Source: Phytophthora colocasiae (lineage: Eukaryota; Oomycota; Peronosporomycetes; Peronosporales; Peronosporaceae). From it: a stretch of 64,000 bases of DNA. Location of the stretch: contig JAGKQI010000096.1 in the NCBI GenBank assembly GCA_018806915.1, forward strand, positions 806,001 to 870,000, read 5' to 3'. A program made the position numbers and the translations under genes. The notes beneath the pieces are model-generated. The model saw nothing but the letters and a program-made list of their open reading frames with translations. It made no database searches and was not told the DNA's origin. Of the stretch, positions 1-9,447 are shown piece after piece (the stretch's first letter is position 1; each line of letters opens with the position of its first letter).

Positions 1-691
1 TGTCCTCCTCCGCTGTCCTCACTTGGTCGTCCTCTGCGGCTTCGGTCACAACATCGTCACATTTACCAGCACCTGCTCCACCTTCACCTTCACCACCAAC
101 GCTGGCGACTACTTCGCTTTGCCGCTTCGCTCGCTGCTTGAACCGGAACCGACGCTGTCGAATGCGGTTCGTCTCCTTGCGTCCCTCCTCCAGCAACCGC
201 TTGACCTGGTTGTCAGCTACATCCTCCCCGGCTGTCCTCGCTTGCTCGTCCTCTGCAACTTCGTCACCTTCACCAGCGCATGCTCCGCCATCACCTCCAG
301 CGTCGGTGACTACTGCGCTTGCCAACTTTGTGCGCTTCTTGAGCCGGAATCGGCGTACACGAATACGGTTCATCTCCTTTAGTCTCTCCTCTGTGGACTG
401 TTCGATCCGATTGGTAGCACCATCGTCCTCTGCTGTCATCACCACTTGAACAGTTTCCGCAGCTGAAGTTAACCCTCCGGGAATGGAGCGAGAGTAAGGC
501 GGATTCCCACTCAGCACGCTCTCAACATTATCTCCAGATGCACCCTGCTGATATACAAGCTGTTGTTTGGCTTTCCATGCTTTTACCTGTCGCTGCCGAT
601 GTTTGTCTAGATGTTTCAGCAGGTCGCTTTCACTGTCATCACCATCCGAACTGTCATCTACTGCTCGCTTTCGTTTCACTGTGTTCATCAT
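1..691 (-). CDS. Partial hypothetical protein with two repeated arginine-rich blocks
   Basis: This minus-strand frame is open from an ATG-ATG pair at 691-686 to the window edge, so the C-terminus is missing. An in-frame stop lies 66 bases upstream of the ATG pair with no earlier ATG. The protein is acidic near its N-terminus and then carries two copies of a roughly 70-codon unit. Each unit has a basic segment (NRIRVRRFRLKKRTK, then NRIRQRRFRFKQRAK) followed by a Gly/Ala/Glu-rich linker. Both basic segments place an Asn and an Arg seven residues apart, which resembles a bZIP basic region, but no leucine zipper follows either one. I do not recognise the family. A nuclear or DNA-binding role is only an inference from the basic blocks. 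Third positions look like normal coding sequence. Confidence 0.5.
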   Translation of the reverse strand, partial: MMNTVKRKRAVDDSSDGDDSESDLLKHLDKHRQRQVKAWKAKQQLVYQQGASGDNVESVLSGNPPYSRSIPGGLTSAAETVQVVMTAEDDGATNRIEQSTEERLKEMNRIRVRRFRLKKRTKLASAVVTDAGGDGGACAGEGDEVAEDEQARTAGEDVADNQVKRLLEEGRKETNRIRQRRFRFKQRAKRQSEVVASVGGEGEGGAGAGKCDDVVTEAAEDDQVRTAEED

Positions 692-1189
692 CCACCAGCA
701 ACACGGTAGATTAGCAACTGCGCTTCTCGTGAAGCCATGCAGCAGGTACCCACGGTCGTGTTATTATAAAAAGAGGACGTGCTCATCCTACTCGCAGTAG
801 TAAACGTTGCTTCGGGAGATTGAAGATGGTGTCCTGTTATTATAAAAAACGGACGGTAGTGTGTTAGTTATTAACTGCGTTTCGGCCCTGTGCATACACT
901 TTGAAAGAGATCTCAGCGCAAACGTGACAAACCATGTTCACTACCAGCAGCAATCTAGTAGCGGCAGGTGTATTCTCTAGCCGTGGCCTCTCCGCTCTTT
1001 GATCGCTGTTCCGCCTCCTCAGCATTAAGCTCGTCGGGCCATAAAAATGCATTTTGTATATATTGGTATCCCGGTTATTTTTAGGAAATCGTTTTAGCAT
1101 TACTGTCCCTTTTTGTGACTGTTAGGCCAAAGCGCTACACAATACACATTTCTTACGAACTGTGAAATGCAAAATACAACTGCATTACC
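692..1189. other. Non-coding stretch, nothing recognised
   Basis: The stretch holds two similar short segments with TTATTATAAAAA flanked by CGxGG(A)CG near 758 and 837. No protein domain could be recognised on either strand. It probably contains the eroded 3' part of the Helitron to its right. Confidence 0.4.
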
Positions 1190-2312
1190 TTTCGTATAAT
1201 CCAAGCACTCGCGTACCCCAGTTTTCATTTCCTCGAGAACATCATCAGGAATGAATCCAGCCAGGTTGGCAATCCGAAATGTGCTTGCACTATCTGGTAA
1301 ATCGTAAAAAAAATCGTTGGCTGACCAAGTTTTAACTGCATCGAGAAAAGGTCTGCACGTGCAGCGGTGCGTTCTTCGTTTGACCCCCAATATGAACGCA
1401 TACCAGTCGAGATACTGGAATATAACTCACGAATTGACCTGTCCACTTCTGGTGGTGGGGGAGGAGGAAGCTGTTCGGAAATCGCTTTCATTCTGTCGTG
1501 TTGATATTGAACATATCTTTTGAGTTCTTCACGCGAAACACTAGCAGACCGCTCCATAGATCCTGGTAACATTCTGGCCCGAATTGAGATAGCTTGCATG
1601 GAGTTGAGTCTAGCTAAAACATCAAAAGCCACCAGTGGAAACGAACGATGTTAAGCGAATCTTCGAGATGAGAGTCTTAAGCAGTATCGGATAAATTCCA
1701 ATAGACTAATAGGTACATTTCTCACTTCATCCAGTCCACGCCCGTAGGGGAACAATTCCGAAAACGAATTTGTCCAGAATGCAGGATCAAAATCAGATAA
1801 AATTCCAGGCGATCGGTAAACGGTTACACGAGACTTATTAAGAGCATGTTGAACTCCAGTAGGAACGTCGACAGATTTGAAATCACTGATCCACCCATCT
1901 GCAATTTGTTCACACAACTCGTCTTCTTCCGAAACTAATTGATACGCGGGTATTGGGGCATTATGCCTCCACATTGATCGATCTAACTCGTCAGATCCCA
2001 GTTCATTTATTGTCGCAGCTCTGGTTGTTCATGCTCGTCGCTGTGACCGCCAGCTTCACCAGGCTGAAGAATGACTGTGGCGGCTGCAGTACTAGCACAT
2101 GCAGTATCTTCATTGTCACTAGACACTACAAGTGAACTAGATCTCGTGGTAGCGGTCTTTTGTGTGTTTAATCCCCCGTTATTAGGGCCAGTTTCTTCAC
2201 GTCGATCATCGTTTGCTTGATCGATCACAACTCTGGTTCGTATAGTCGTCATAGACGTTTCCCACTCTGGTTGCTCTGACACAGAACGATACAATTCGTT
2301 ATTTTTCTTGTA

Positions 2313-3186
2313 AGGTAAAAAATCAAATATGGGCCGAGATAAAAGATGCTCGAATTACTCGGCATCTACTTATGCGTTGATAAAAAGTGAGACAGTTTCT
2401 GAAACTTCGCAAACCAGAGATTTTTTCTCGATTTTTTGTAGTAGCAGACCAATGAAATTAAGCTCATGCCCGTGGAGAAGAAAAAAATCGACTTAATCAG
2501 TTTACGGCCGAATTTAGTCTTGCTTTCAGTATTGAAAGCGCTGAGTGAGTGTCATTTTTGTGACCATTTGAGGTTTGGGTTATTCCACCCTCACCTTTTA
2601 TATTTCCACTTGTGATCAAGTTTCGACGGAAATTAACTTACGGAGGACAAACAGTAAAAGTCAAGTGCCGAAGAAGCCGACAAAGCGTAAACGAGTCGCA
2701 GTTGGGGGGAGGCTGTTTACCCATGAAGTGCTCCAGGAACTTGCTGAGGCTGGCATCAAAAACCAAGTCGTCTAAGAAAGCTGTTACTACAACTGCAGGT
2801 AAAGGTGTAGAAGAGTACATGTAGCGCATATCACTTGTTCAGCTGTATTCTAAACAACAAAATGTTAGTCGAGTGTCTTGCACAGTGAGGTTGAATAGAT
2901 GCTTTACTTACCAAATCAGTGCGGAGAATTAACGGGACTTGAACCCGCGACAACCCCGCTCCCATAATGGGCCCTCAATAAGCTCGCCGCCAACCAGGAA
3001 GGCGGCTGATCTGTCATCGCCTGGAGCCATGACACCTCGCGCCAAATTTACAAATTTAATTTTTGAAGGTATTCGTATTTAGTGTGTTTTAGCCAATAAA
3101 GTACTTGCTTTGTGAAAAACTTCACGTGATTGGCAGTTAAAATACGGCCCTAAAATGGTTGATGGCCCTAAATTGATGATTTACCT
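2313..3186. mobile_element. Non-autonomous TA-flanked element inserted in the Helitron
   Basis: The 874-bp segment is flanked by TA at 2311-2312 and 3187-3188. Its ends form imperfect terminal inverted repeats: AGGTAAAAAATCAAATATGG at the left, and AGGTAAATCATCAATTTAGG reading inward from the right, both followed by GCC. Excision with one TA restores the Helitron reading frame exactly, which supports the boundaries. A TA duplication is typical of Tc1/mariner-type transposition. No transposase is visible, only short open frames around 2575-2829 that I cannot assign. It is therefore best described as a MITE-like or strongly deleted Tc1/mariner-like element. Confidence 0.65.
2920..3005 (-). other. 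tRNA-like segment with pol III B box
   Basis: On the minus strand the segment contains a perfect B box (GGTTCAAGTCC) within a T-arm-like stem GCGGG/CCCGT. About 50 bases upstream is a loose A-box-like run (TGGTTGGCGGCGAGC). The acceptor stem does not pair and the anticodon arm cannot be folded convincingly, so this is not called a tRNA gene. A tRNA-derived SINE head captured inside the TA-flanked element is the most likely explanation. Confidence 0.35.
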
Positions 3187-4110
3187 TACCAATCCAACTG
3201 CTCACGAAGACGCTTGACGCGGACATCGTATTTCTTCAGTGTTGTTGCTTTCTGTGCAGTTGTCAGAGCCCCTACCATTGTGACGCCTATCACACCTTCT
3301 GAAACAACGTCACGTGGAAGCATTTGAGCTGGCGGGGCAGGGTCAGTGCGAAAAAAGTATGCGTGAGAGCGAAGAGAAGAGTGCTTCCCACCACGCACCA
3401 CAGAGATAAAGTGCATCGGCTGCGATAGATTTAGCATAGCGTTTTCGGTGAAAGTATTATCTGCAAAATTGTCCGGAAGAGCACCTAAGAAGAGACCATT
3501 AGCAATAGCGAATTTTGGCGGATGAACTCGTTTCTTGTCGAGTAGTGATGTACGGCAAGATTGACATACCAGGAAAGATACTTGTCGGTTATCAATGCAA
3601 ATTCCAGATCTCGCCAACATTATTCCATGGAGTCTAGCATCCATTTGGAAAGTATCATAATAGTATTGAAGTTCTTGAGGCAAAGTTGGAGGTGGTTTGA
3701 GTCGAGTTTTCATAGCTTTTAACAAAGCTGAGCAAGAGTCGACTTTCTCGGATTTAATTCGAGTACTAGGGTGAAACGAGTCACACACACAGCAGATACT
3801 GTCTTTCATCACTCCGCTTGCTCCACGTTCGTAGGTTGTTCGCTCCACTTCACTAAAAGCACTCAAGAAATCGTTGGCAGATGCAACAGTTTTACTTTCA
3901 AGTCCGGAAGAAGCGGTACGTCTGTGTTTTGATCGAGCAAGCTCAGCAAAACGATCACTATCGCCCATTGATGCTCGAGCACGTCGCTTCGATGCTCTAT
4001 CACGTTCGCGCAAAATTGTTTGAAAATGCGCGACCGCATTCTGGACATTGGGACTTATGAGTTAGCCGTGCTTGTGTGACTTGGTATCGGTTACAGTAAC
4101 AAGTTTGCGA

Positions 4111-4770
4111 TTGGTTAGTCGAGCTCATTCCGATGTTTTTGGATTATGATGACTATGGCAATTGTAATGTGACGAAGGTATAGGATAGCAATCGGTTCTC
4201 ATACCGAATCAGCCATACCAGTGCACCAAAAGCAGCGGTAATTCCGGGTCCATGGAAAAGGGGTGGCAGATACAAGAATGTTGTCTTTTGGCGATGAAAA
4301 ATCCAAAGCATATTACAGTGGATCCATAGCAAGATTCTAATTACCATACGATCTCAATTTTTGATACAATAGCTTGGAGGTTGATGGCTCGACTCCACAA
4401 AGTATTGGCCACTTCGAATATCGAAATATCTAAGAAGGATTTAATCGTCGCATTGTGCTTGATTGGCAACGGATGGCATTCTAAACAATGACGATCGCAT
4501 TCTACGTTTTTTTGTTTGTTAGGATGTACATCTAGAATGATGCGTTGTTCTAACGCCGTTGGCATCACGGATGCGTGCGGTTCAACATCTAGAATGAATT
4601 ATTCACTTGACTCATTCTTGCGTCAGCAACTGACTACATTTTCGACATATCGAATACAAATAATACGCCATTTCATGTAAAGTACACCCTGTTCTGTACA
4701 GGAATAGAGAATGTATGTTCTAAATAAATTTCTCCGTCAACTTGCCTTCATGCTTTAGTTACTGCCTTGC
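4111..4770. other. Intergenic, nothing recognised
   Basis: Only short AT-rich open frames are present. None shows a domain, conserved motif or plausible splice structure. Confidence 0.4.
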
Positions 4771-5617
4771 ATGCTGGAATTCGTTTTGCTCACTACTTTA
4801 TTGTCCACCAAGAGGTATGACTCTCTCAGCTTCTCCAAACCCGACTCGACCAGAAGCAAGAAAAGCGACTGCCAATCTACGAGAAACCCCCCGACGTCGT
4901 CAACATGCTACGCTCAGCCATCCCCAAAACGGCGCGCATTAGCTGTCTCGACTGACCTCGTCAAACCCCCTCCGCTTATCAGTCTTGATATGTACATTGC
5001 GTTTCGAGAAGAGTTTGCCAGCGGGTGGAACCTTTGGCTGGGAGACGAAGAAGTGGCTACACTATCTCCAGAGCAAAAGCGAGATGCCATATCTGAGTTT
5101 CGACGAGAAGGCTGCTAACTTCTTTCGGCTTTCGCTATGGTCAAACAAAAAGAACGCATCGGGTACTCAGTCGATCACCGACGTTCCTGACGGTGCGGAG
5201 ATATTCGTCGAGCGTGTCACTGGTTTAAGTTTGTTCGAAAACAAACTGGCTCAAGGGAACACAAGCCGTGTCGAAGTGGTAACAAAGGTCGACGATGTTG
5301 ATTCCGAACTTGAGGAGTCTGGCCACAACGTAGTGATAGACAGCCAAAGCACAGGAGGCAGCCTGATGAGCCAGGAGAACAACGAGAGCCAACCCGAGAA
5401 GGAGCCCAAGGATGCTAGCCCCGGTCCACCAAATGACAGCCAAATCACGGGGAACAACATGACAGAGCACGACCACATTTCCCCAAACGTCAACAAGAAA
5501 CGCCGACGCGAAAAAATAACTGAAGATGCAACTAAGTGGCAAGAAAAGACAGACCACCATCTCGTAGCGCTACCTCCTAAGAGGACCAGAACTGCGAAGA
5601 AGATGGAAAATGAGTAG
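4771..5617 (+). pseudogene. Frameshifted hypothetical protein, acidic and lysine-rich C-terminus
   Basis: Two overlapping plus-strand frames together look like one protein. The first runs through LDMYIAFREEFASGWNLWLG and ends at a stop at 5116. The second picks up at FDEKAANFFRLSLWS and runs to a stop at 5617. The switch falls around 5085-5105 and no splice sites fit there, so a one-base frameshift is likely. The C-terminal half is polar, rich in Glu, Asp, Ser and Asn, with a final cluster of basic residues (KKRRREK and KRTRTAKK) that could be nuclear localisation signals. I do not recognise the family. It lies between decayed transposons and could be an unrecognised transposon-encoded accessory protein. 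Confidence 0.35.
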
Positions 5618-5855
5618 GTGGTGCCTACTATGCGGCAGTGTCACCGCCGCACTATTGGGATTGGTAGTCGAGTTGGACCCACGATTACTACACATGTTAT
5701 GGTTATAATACAGTGTCAGATCCCCCCTTTTAATTCGTAGCTATGAATACTCGTAGTTCTACCCGTTGAACAATGCAAAACTAGTCCGAAAATTCCCCGG
5801 AGAAGTGGTGCTACAGGAAACCAAGCAATGTTGCTACAGTGATGCACGGTTGTTG

Positions 5856-5909
5856 CTCCAGCTACAAGTTGCACGAATGTTGCTGTAGTTACAAGTTGCA
5901 CGAATGTCG
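5856..5909. repeat. Two 27-bp tandem units
   Basis: Two consecutive copies share TACAAGTTGCACGAATGT (period 27). The surrounding 5618-6019 stretch holds no gene I can support. Confidence 0.55.
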
Positions 5910-6758
5910 TTCTTCACCGGTTGGGTCAACATTCACCCTACATAGGATAGAATATCAGATATAATTTAGTATCCCGTCAGTTAATCATACTCTTGGTAAA
6001 GAAGTAAAATTGAAGTGGTTACACTAGTATCCTATTACAGTATTCGTTTATATAGGATACACGAGGGGTCTCGATCCCACCTAAACTCTGGATATAAATA
6101 TCCAGAGAACTGAGAAAACCTTTGCATGTAAGAGTTCTTAAAGGGAAAAACACCTGTTCCAGGCCCCTCATACTGCCACGTGCGCAGCACAGCGGAAATC
6201 GGTCCCACCATGGAGGCGCCTCTCGCGAGGCTTTGATGCCTCTGTATAAACTGTGCGAACTCCTCATCTTCCATAACATGCAGGACATCAAGCGACTTGC
6301 CCCCCCCCCCCCCCCGTCATCCGCTGCGAGGAAACAAAAAAAGTACCACCGGGTGAAACGAGTGTATGCAATCACTGATGCCGACAACTAACGTCGGGTA
6401 CTCCACATGGTTCAGGTTGAACGGTGCATCCATGTGGAGTACGTATCTATTGGGATCACGATCCATCCAAAGGAAGAGCCTCTTCGAGCTCAGTCCTACC
6501 AAAAAACGAATCCTCGTCCGAGCCGATTCCAACGACAGGCTTGCCGTCGCGATCTACTCTCCACGTAAACATGTATGAGGAAGCGTCATTCGAGACGTTG
6601 CTGTAACCAGAGCGAACTTTGTCTAGTATCTCGTCGTAGAAGTCGTTACAGCCTAGTTTCACGCTCGTAAAATGAATCACAAATCGCTGCGCCTTCGCTA
6701 GCGAAGGCAAGCTCTGTTCATCGAGATCGAATCTACGGCGCATCGAAAACAGAATACG

Positions 6759-6766
6759 AGCAGGAC
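6759..6766. repeat. Left target-site duplication of the hAT element
   Basis: AGCAGGAC, identical to 8627-8634 on the other side of the element. Confidence 0.9.
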
Positions 6767-8626
6767 CAGCGTTGTTACAATTATAATTGCAATTAAATAT
6801 TTGAGATAATTGTCCCATCCCAATAACAATGCTACATTGCGACAATGCGAAAATTGAATTGTTGGACGGTAGAAACCCAGGGCTCGGTTCATTCGCAACG
6901 GTTCGCTCTATTTAACTGGCCTTGCAAGATCACTGGTGGTCATTAAACGTAGCTAGACTCTCTAAGAGCCCTCACATCCAATTTCAAGACTTCTACGGAA
7001 CGACCCAACCTCAATGAAGCTTCCCAGCCGCACCATTTACTCGGCGTGGTTTAAGGTTGACGTAGTCGACAGTACCTACCATCACTGCATCTGTGGTAAC
7101 GGCTACCATCAGAACCTCAAGTCGGGTTATACAAACCTTCTTCAGCACCTCAGAAAGGCACAGGAGGGCTTTGAAGCCATCACAAATACCAACGGAACTT
7201 TGCAACCTGCAATCACAGAATTTCTGCAACTTGACCAGAAAGCCTCGCTTAACAAGTGGGCAAACTGGATCGTCATGAAGTCGCTGCCGCTAAGTTTCTG
7301 TGAGGACCCACATACCCGTGCATCTACGAAGCTACCACGCACTTCCCGGTCTACACTAAAGGCCCACATGTTCACTATAATGCGGAATGTGGAAGTGTAC
7401 ATTCGGAAACACCTCCCATACTCGTTTGGGTTAGTGTTTGACGGATGGACGACTGCTGGTATGCACTACGTTGGACTCTTTGCCGTTTTCGTCGCTACGG
7501 AGGCTCTTCCGCAAGGCCGTGTGTTGCTGGCGTTTTCCCCATTGGACGATGAGAGCGATCTGAGTGCGCAGAGCATGAGCGACTTTTTAGCTGACACACT
7601 CTCGGAATTTGAACGCCCATGGTCCTGTGTATTGTTTCTAGTGGGAGACAATTGCTCAGTGAATCAGTACATTGGCGACAACGGTGGAATTCCATTTATT
7701 GGATGCGCCAGCCATCGCTACAATCTCGCGGTACAGTTATTTCTCAAAGATCACGAAGCCCTTATTAACAAGGTCAATAAGCTTATGTTGAAGCTTTCTA
7801 CCGTGAAAGGTCGTGGATGTCTATATGAGGTGACGAAGTTGAAGCCTAAGACAAGAATGAGACGAGATGGACGAGCGTGATGAAGATGATGAAGCGTTGT
7901 GAAGAGCTTCTTCCTTTTCTCCGTCAAATCAGCGCTTCCGACGCGGTCAGGTGTGATATTGAGAACGTCATGCTTACGGCTACAGACGCTGTAGACGTGT
8001 CGAAGCTGCTTGTGGACTTGAGGAATCTTGAGAGCGTTACAATCGAACTCCAGAGCGAGAACCTGACTATGCTGCAGGTGCGAGACCTCTTATATCACAC
8101 GATAGACAGTTACCCTATCACGAAGAAGTACCTGGGCCCCAATGCGTCGATTGTCAACAATCCAGTTTTCGAAAGAGCGCTGGTGAAACTGCAGGCTGGT
8201 CGCAGACTGACACCACCTGAGAAAGCTGCTTGTGTGGGGTTTCTAGTGCCGAGTACATCAGGAGAAAACGCTGTGGAAGCTGCTGGTCGCGGTGCAGACC
8301 TGAATTCGTTTGCACAGCAAGCATTTAAACGACGCCGCATTGAGGGCACTCAAGAAGTGCTAATGAACACTGACTTTGTTCCGCCAACCTCCAATATCTG
8401 CGAAAGGCTGTTTTCGCAGTCAAAGCTGATCTTCACTGATCAAAGGCGTGCTATGCGGCCAGCAACGCTGGAGATGTTCGTCTTTCTTAAAGCAAATAGA
8501 AGTCTGTGGTAACTTACCACTCGCGAGGCTACGTAGTGAGGAAGTAGATGTACTACATTGTATAATGTACATTGTGGCGAGGTTGCCCATCTCAATCAAT
8601 TTTTCAATGTTATTGTTACAACGCTG
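6767..8626 (+). mobile_element. hAT transposon inserted in a MULE
   Basis: The 1,860-bp element is bounded by terminal inverted repeats, CAGCGTTGTTACAAT at the left and CAGCGTTGTAACAAT reading inward from the right. A perfect 8-bp target duplication, AGCAGGAC, lies at 6759-6766 and 8627-8634. An 8-bp duplication and CA-starting termini are the hallmarks of hAT elements. The single internal gene is a hAT transposase on the plus strand, opposite to the host MULE gene. The intact duplication suggests a fairly recent insertion relative to the MULE. Confidence 0.9.
7014..8512 (+). pseudogene. hAT transposase with a single frameshift
   Basis: The frame starts at the ATG at 7014 and shows a BED-type finger region (CICGNGYHQNL with LLQHLR), a DDE core (FDGWTTAGMHYVGLFAVFV, then LVGDNCSVNQYI) and the C-terminal hAT dimerisation region ending CERLFSQSKLIFTDQRRAMR. 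Near 7850 the frame shifts by one base. The hAT motif NETRWTSVMKMMKRCEELL reads only in the next frame, and the first frame ends at a TGA at 7878-7880. Apart from this the gene is intact to its TAA at 8512. As written it cannot make a complete transposase. A sequencing error is possible because only one base separates it from an open gene. It lies 247 bp inside the left end of the element. Confidence 0.85.
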
Positions 8627-8634
8627 AGCAGGAC
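8627..8634. repeat. Right target-site duplication of the hAT element
   Basis: AGCAGGAC, matching 6759-6766. Confidence 0.9.
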
Positions 8635-8983
8635 GCAAGTGCTGCTTCCTCAAGCTGGGGTCATGGAAGCTTTTCGCTTCGGCGATCGCACAACGGTGAC
8701 ATGGTGGCCTCTTTCTTTCAAAAAGACTGACGACACCGAGCATCTCGCAAAACAGTGCCTTGCCATGCCATGGGCAGTCCACGCCCGGTGTGGCGACAGC
8801 GCATGCTCCAGAAGTGCGTACATACCGACGTTCACGCATCTTGTGGGCATTGGCAACCCTACAGATGTTGCATGTTACCTTCTGGCTGCCCCTAATCTTG
8901 TGGCTCTTGAAAGTACCTAGTAGCATTTGAGCGTCCTCGTTCGTCATCGACGGAGAGATAACATCCCAGACGTATTTAGGCAT

Positions 8984-9447
8984 GGCGGCGGCTTAAGGGC
9001 GAGGCTTCAGCGAACAGTTGGCGCGATGGCAGCAGTGCGAGCAGTTGCAGGCAACAATGTGTTTGAGGATTGATGTGTACGGAATAAACTATACCAGCCA
9101 AAATGGTTCGTGGCTATGTGCTGAGTGCTGGGTTTTGTGTGCTGGAATGGCTTTGTGCGTTGCATGGTGATATTGTATGCTGCATGTACGCCATTGTGTA
9201 CTGGTGAATGAGTCTATGTACTGATGTAGCAGCTTGTGTGTTTTTGATGCGTTCTCGGCGCTGTTACCCATCGGCAGCCAAGCACAAGTGGCCTCTCAAA
9301 TACAGGGCGATGTTCAAGTCTGTTTAAACCATTTTCTCAAATACAGGGCGGTGTTCTAAAATAGTAGTCACGGTACTTCCTCTTTACCCTTGCATATCTG
9401 ATACTTGGTTCCAGCCTTCCGTCCCATACATTGCTTCTTGGACAGAC
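8984..9447. other. Intergenic with a 22-bp direct repeat at 9294 and 9335
   Basis: A TG-rich stretch is followed by two copies of TCTCAAATACAGGGCG plus TGTTC, starting at 9294 and 9335 (period 41, one mismatch). They sit about 90-155 bp before the start codon of the next gene and may be promoter sequence or the edge of an old repeat. No gene is supported here. Confidence 0.45.

Larger units (their letters stand above)
1190..4110 (-). pseudogene. Decayed Helitron protein (zinc finger, DUF6570, Helitron-like N domain)
   Basis: Read on the minus strand this is the N-terminal half of an oomycete Helitron rolling-circle transposon protein. In order it shows a C2H2-like finger (CPECGRAF, about 4040), a DUF6570-type domain (3990-3190, with CxxC pairs and the run PPKFAIANGLFLG), and the Helitron-like N domain (1975-1220, with FSELFPYGRG and GQPTIFFTI). 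Lesions are visible. There is a frame change between finger and DUF6570 near 4015. Another lies near 2010. A TAA near 1640 sits in the middle of an otherwise continuous frame. A lost base near 1307 shifts the frame before PDSASTFRIANLAGF. An 874-bp insertion at 2313-3186 splits the gene; removing it and one TA rejoins DW and YKKNN in frame. The Rep catalytic region and the PIF1 helicase expected further along are absent, so this copy cannot be autonomous. Confidence 0.8.
6020..8983 (-). pseudogene. MULE transposase, decayed and split by a hAT element
   Basis: The minus strand encodes a Mutator-like (MULE) transposase in two pieces. The N-terminal piece (8983-8635) starts at an ATG and contains Cys-rich sequence (TCNICRVANAHKMRERRY and VDCPWHGKALFCE). 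The C-terminal piece (6766 downwards) contains the first catalytic Asp region, YVLHMDAPFNLNHVEYP, of the MULE DDE domain. Between them sits a complete hAT element. Joining the pieces through one copy of the 8-bp duplication gives the continuous run KQHLRPARILFSMRRRFDL, which proves they were one gene. Other lesions are a frame slip near 8725, an extra T in a T-run near 6500, and frame loss near a C-tract at 6300-6315. The rest of the DDE domain is not recognisable, so the gene is dead. Confidence 0.8.

Noticed and set aside
2575..2829. Possible Crypton C-terminal remnant (EAGIKNQV compared with EAGIQNQV in the Crypton tail)
   Set aside because: Only about eight residues agree, in a 60-codon frame; this is too little to claim homology.
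2920..3005. A functional tRNA gene
   Set aside because: The B box is perfect but the acceptor stem does not pair and the anticodon arm does not fold.
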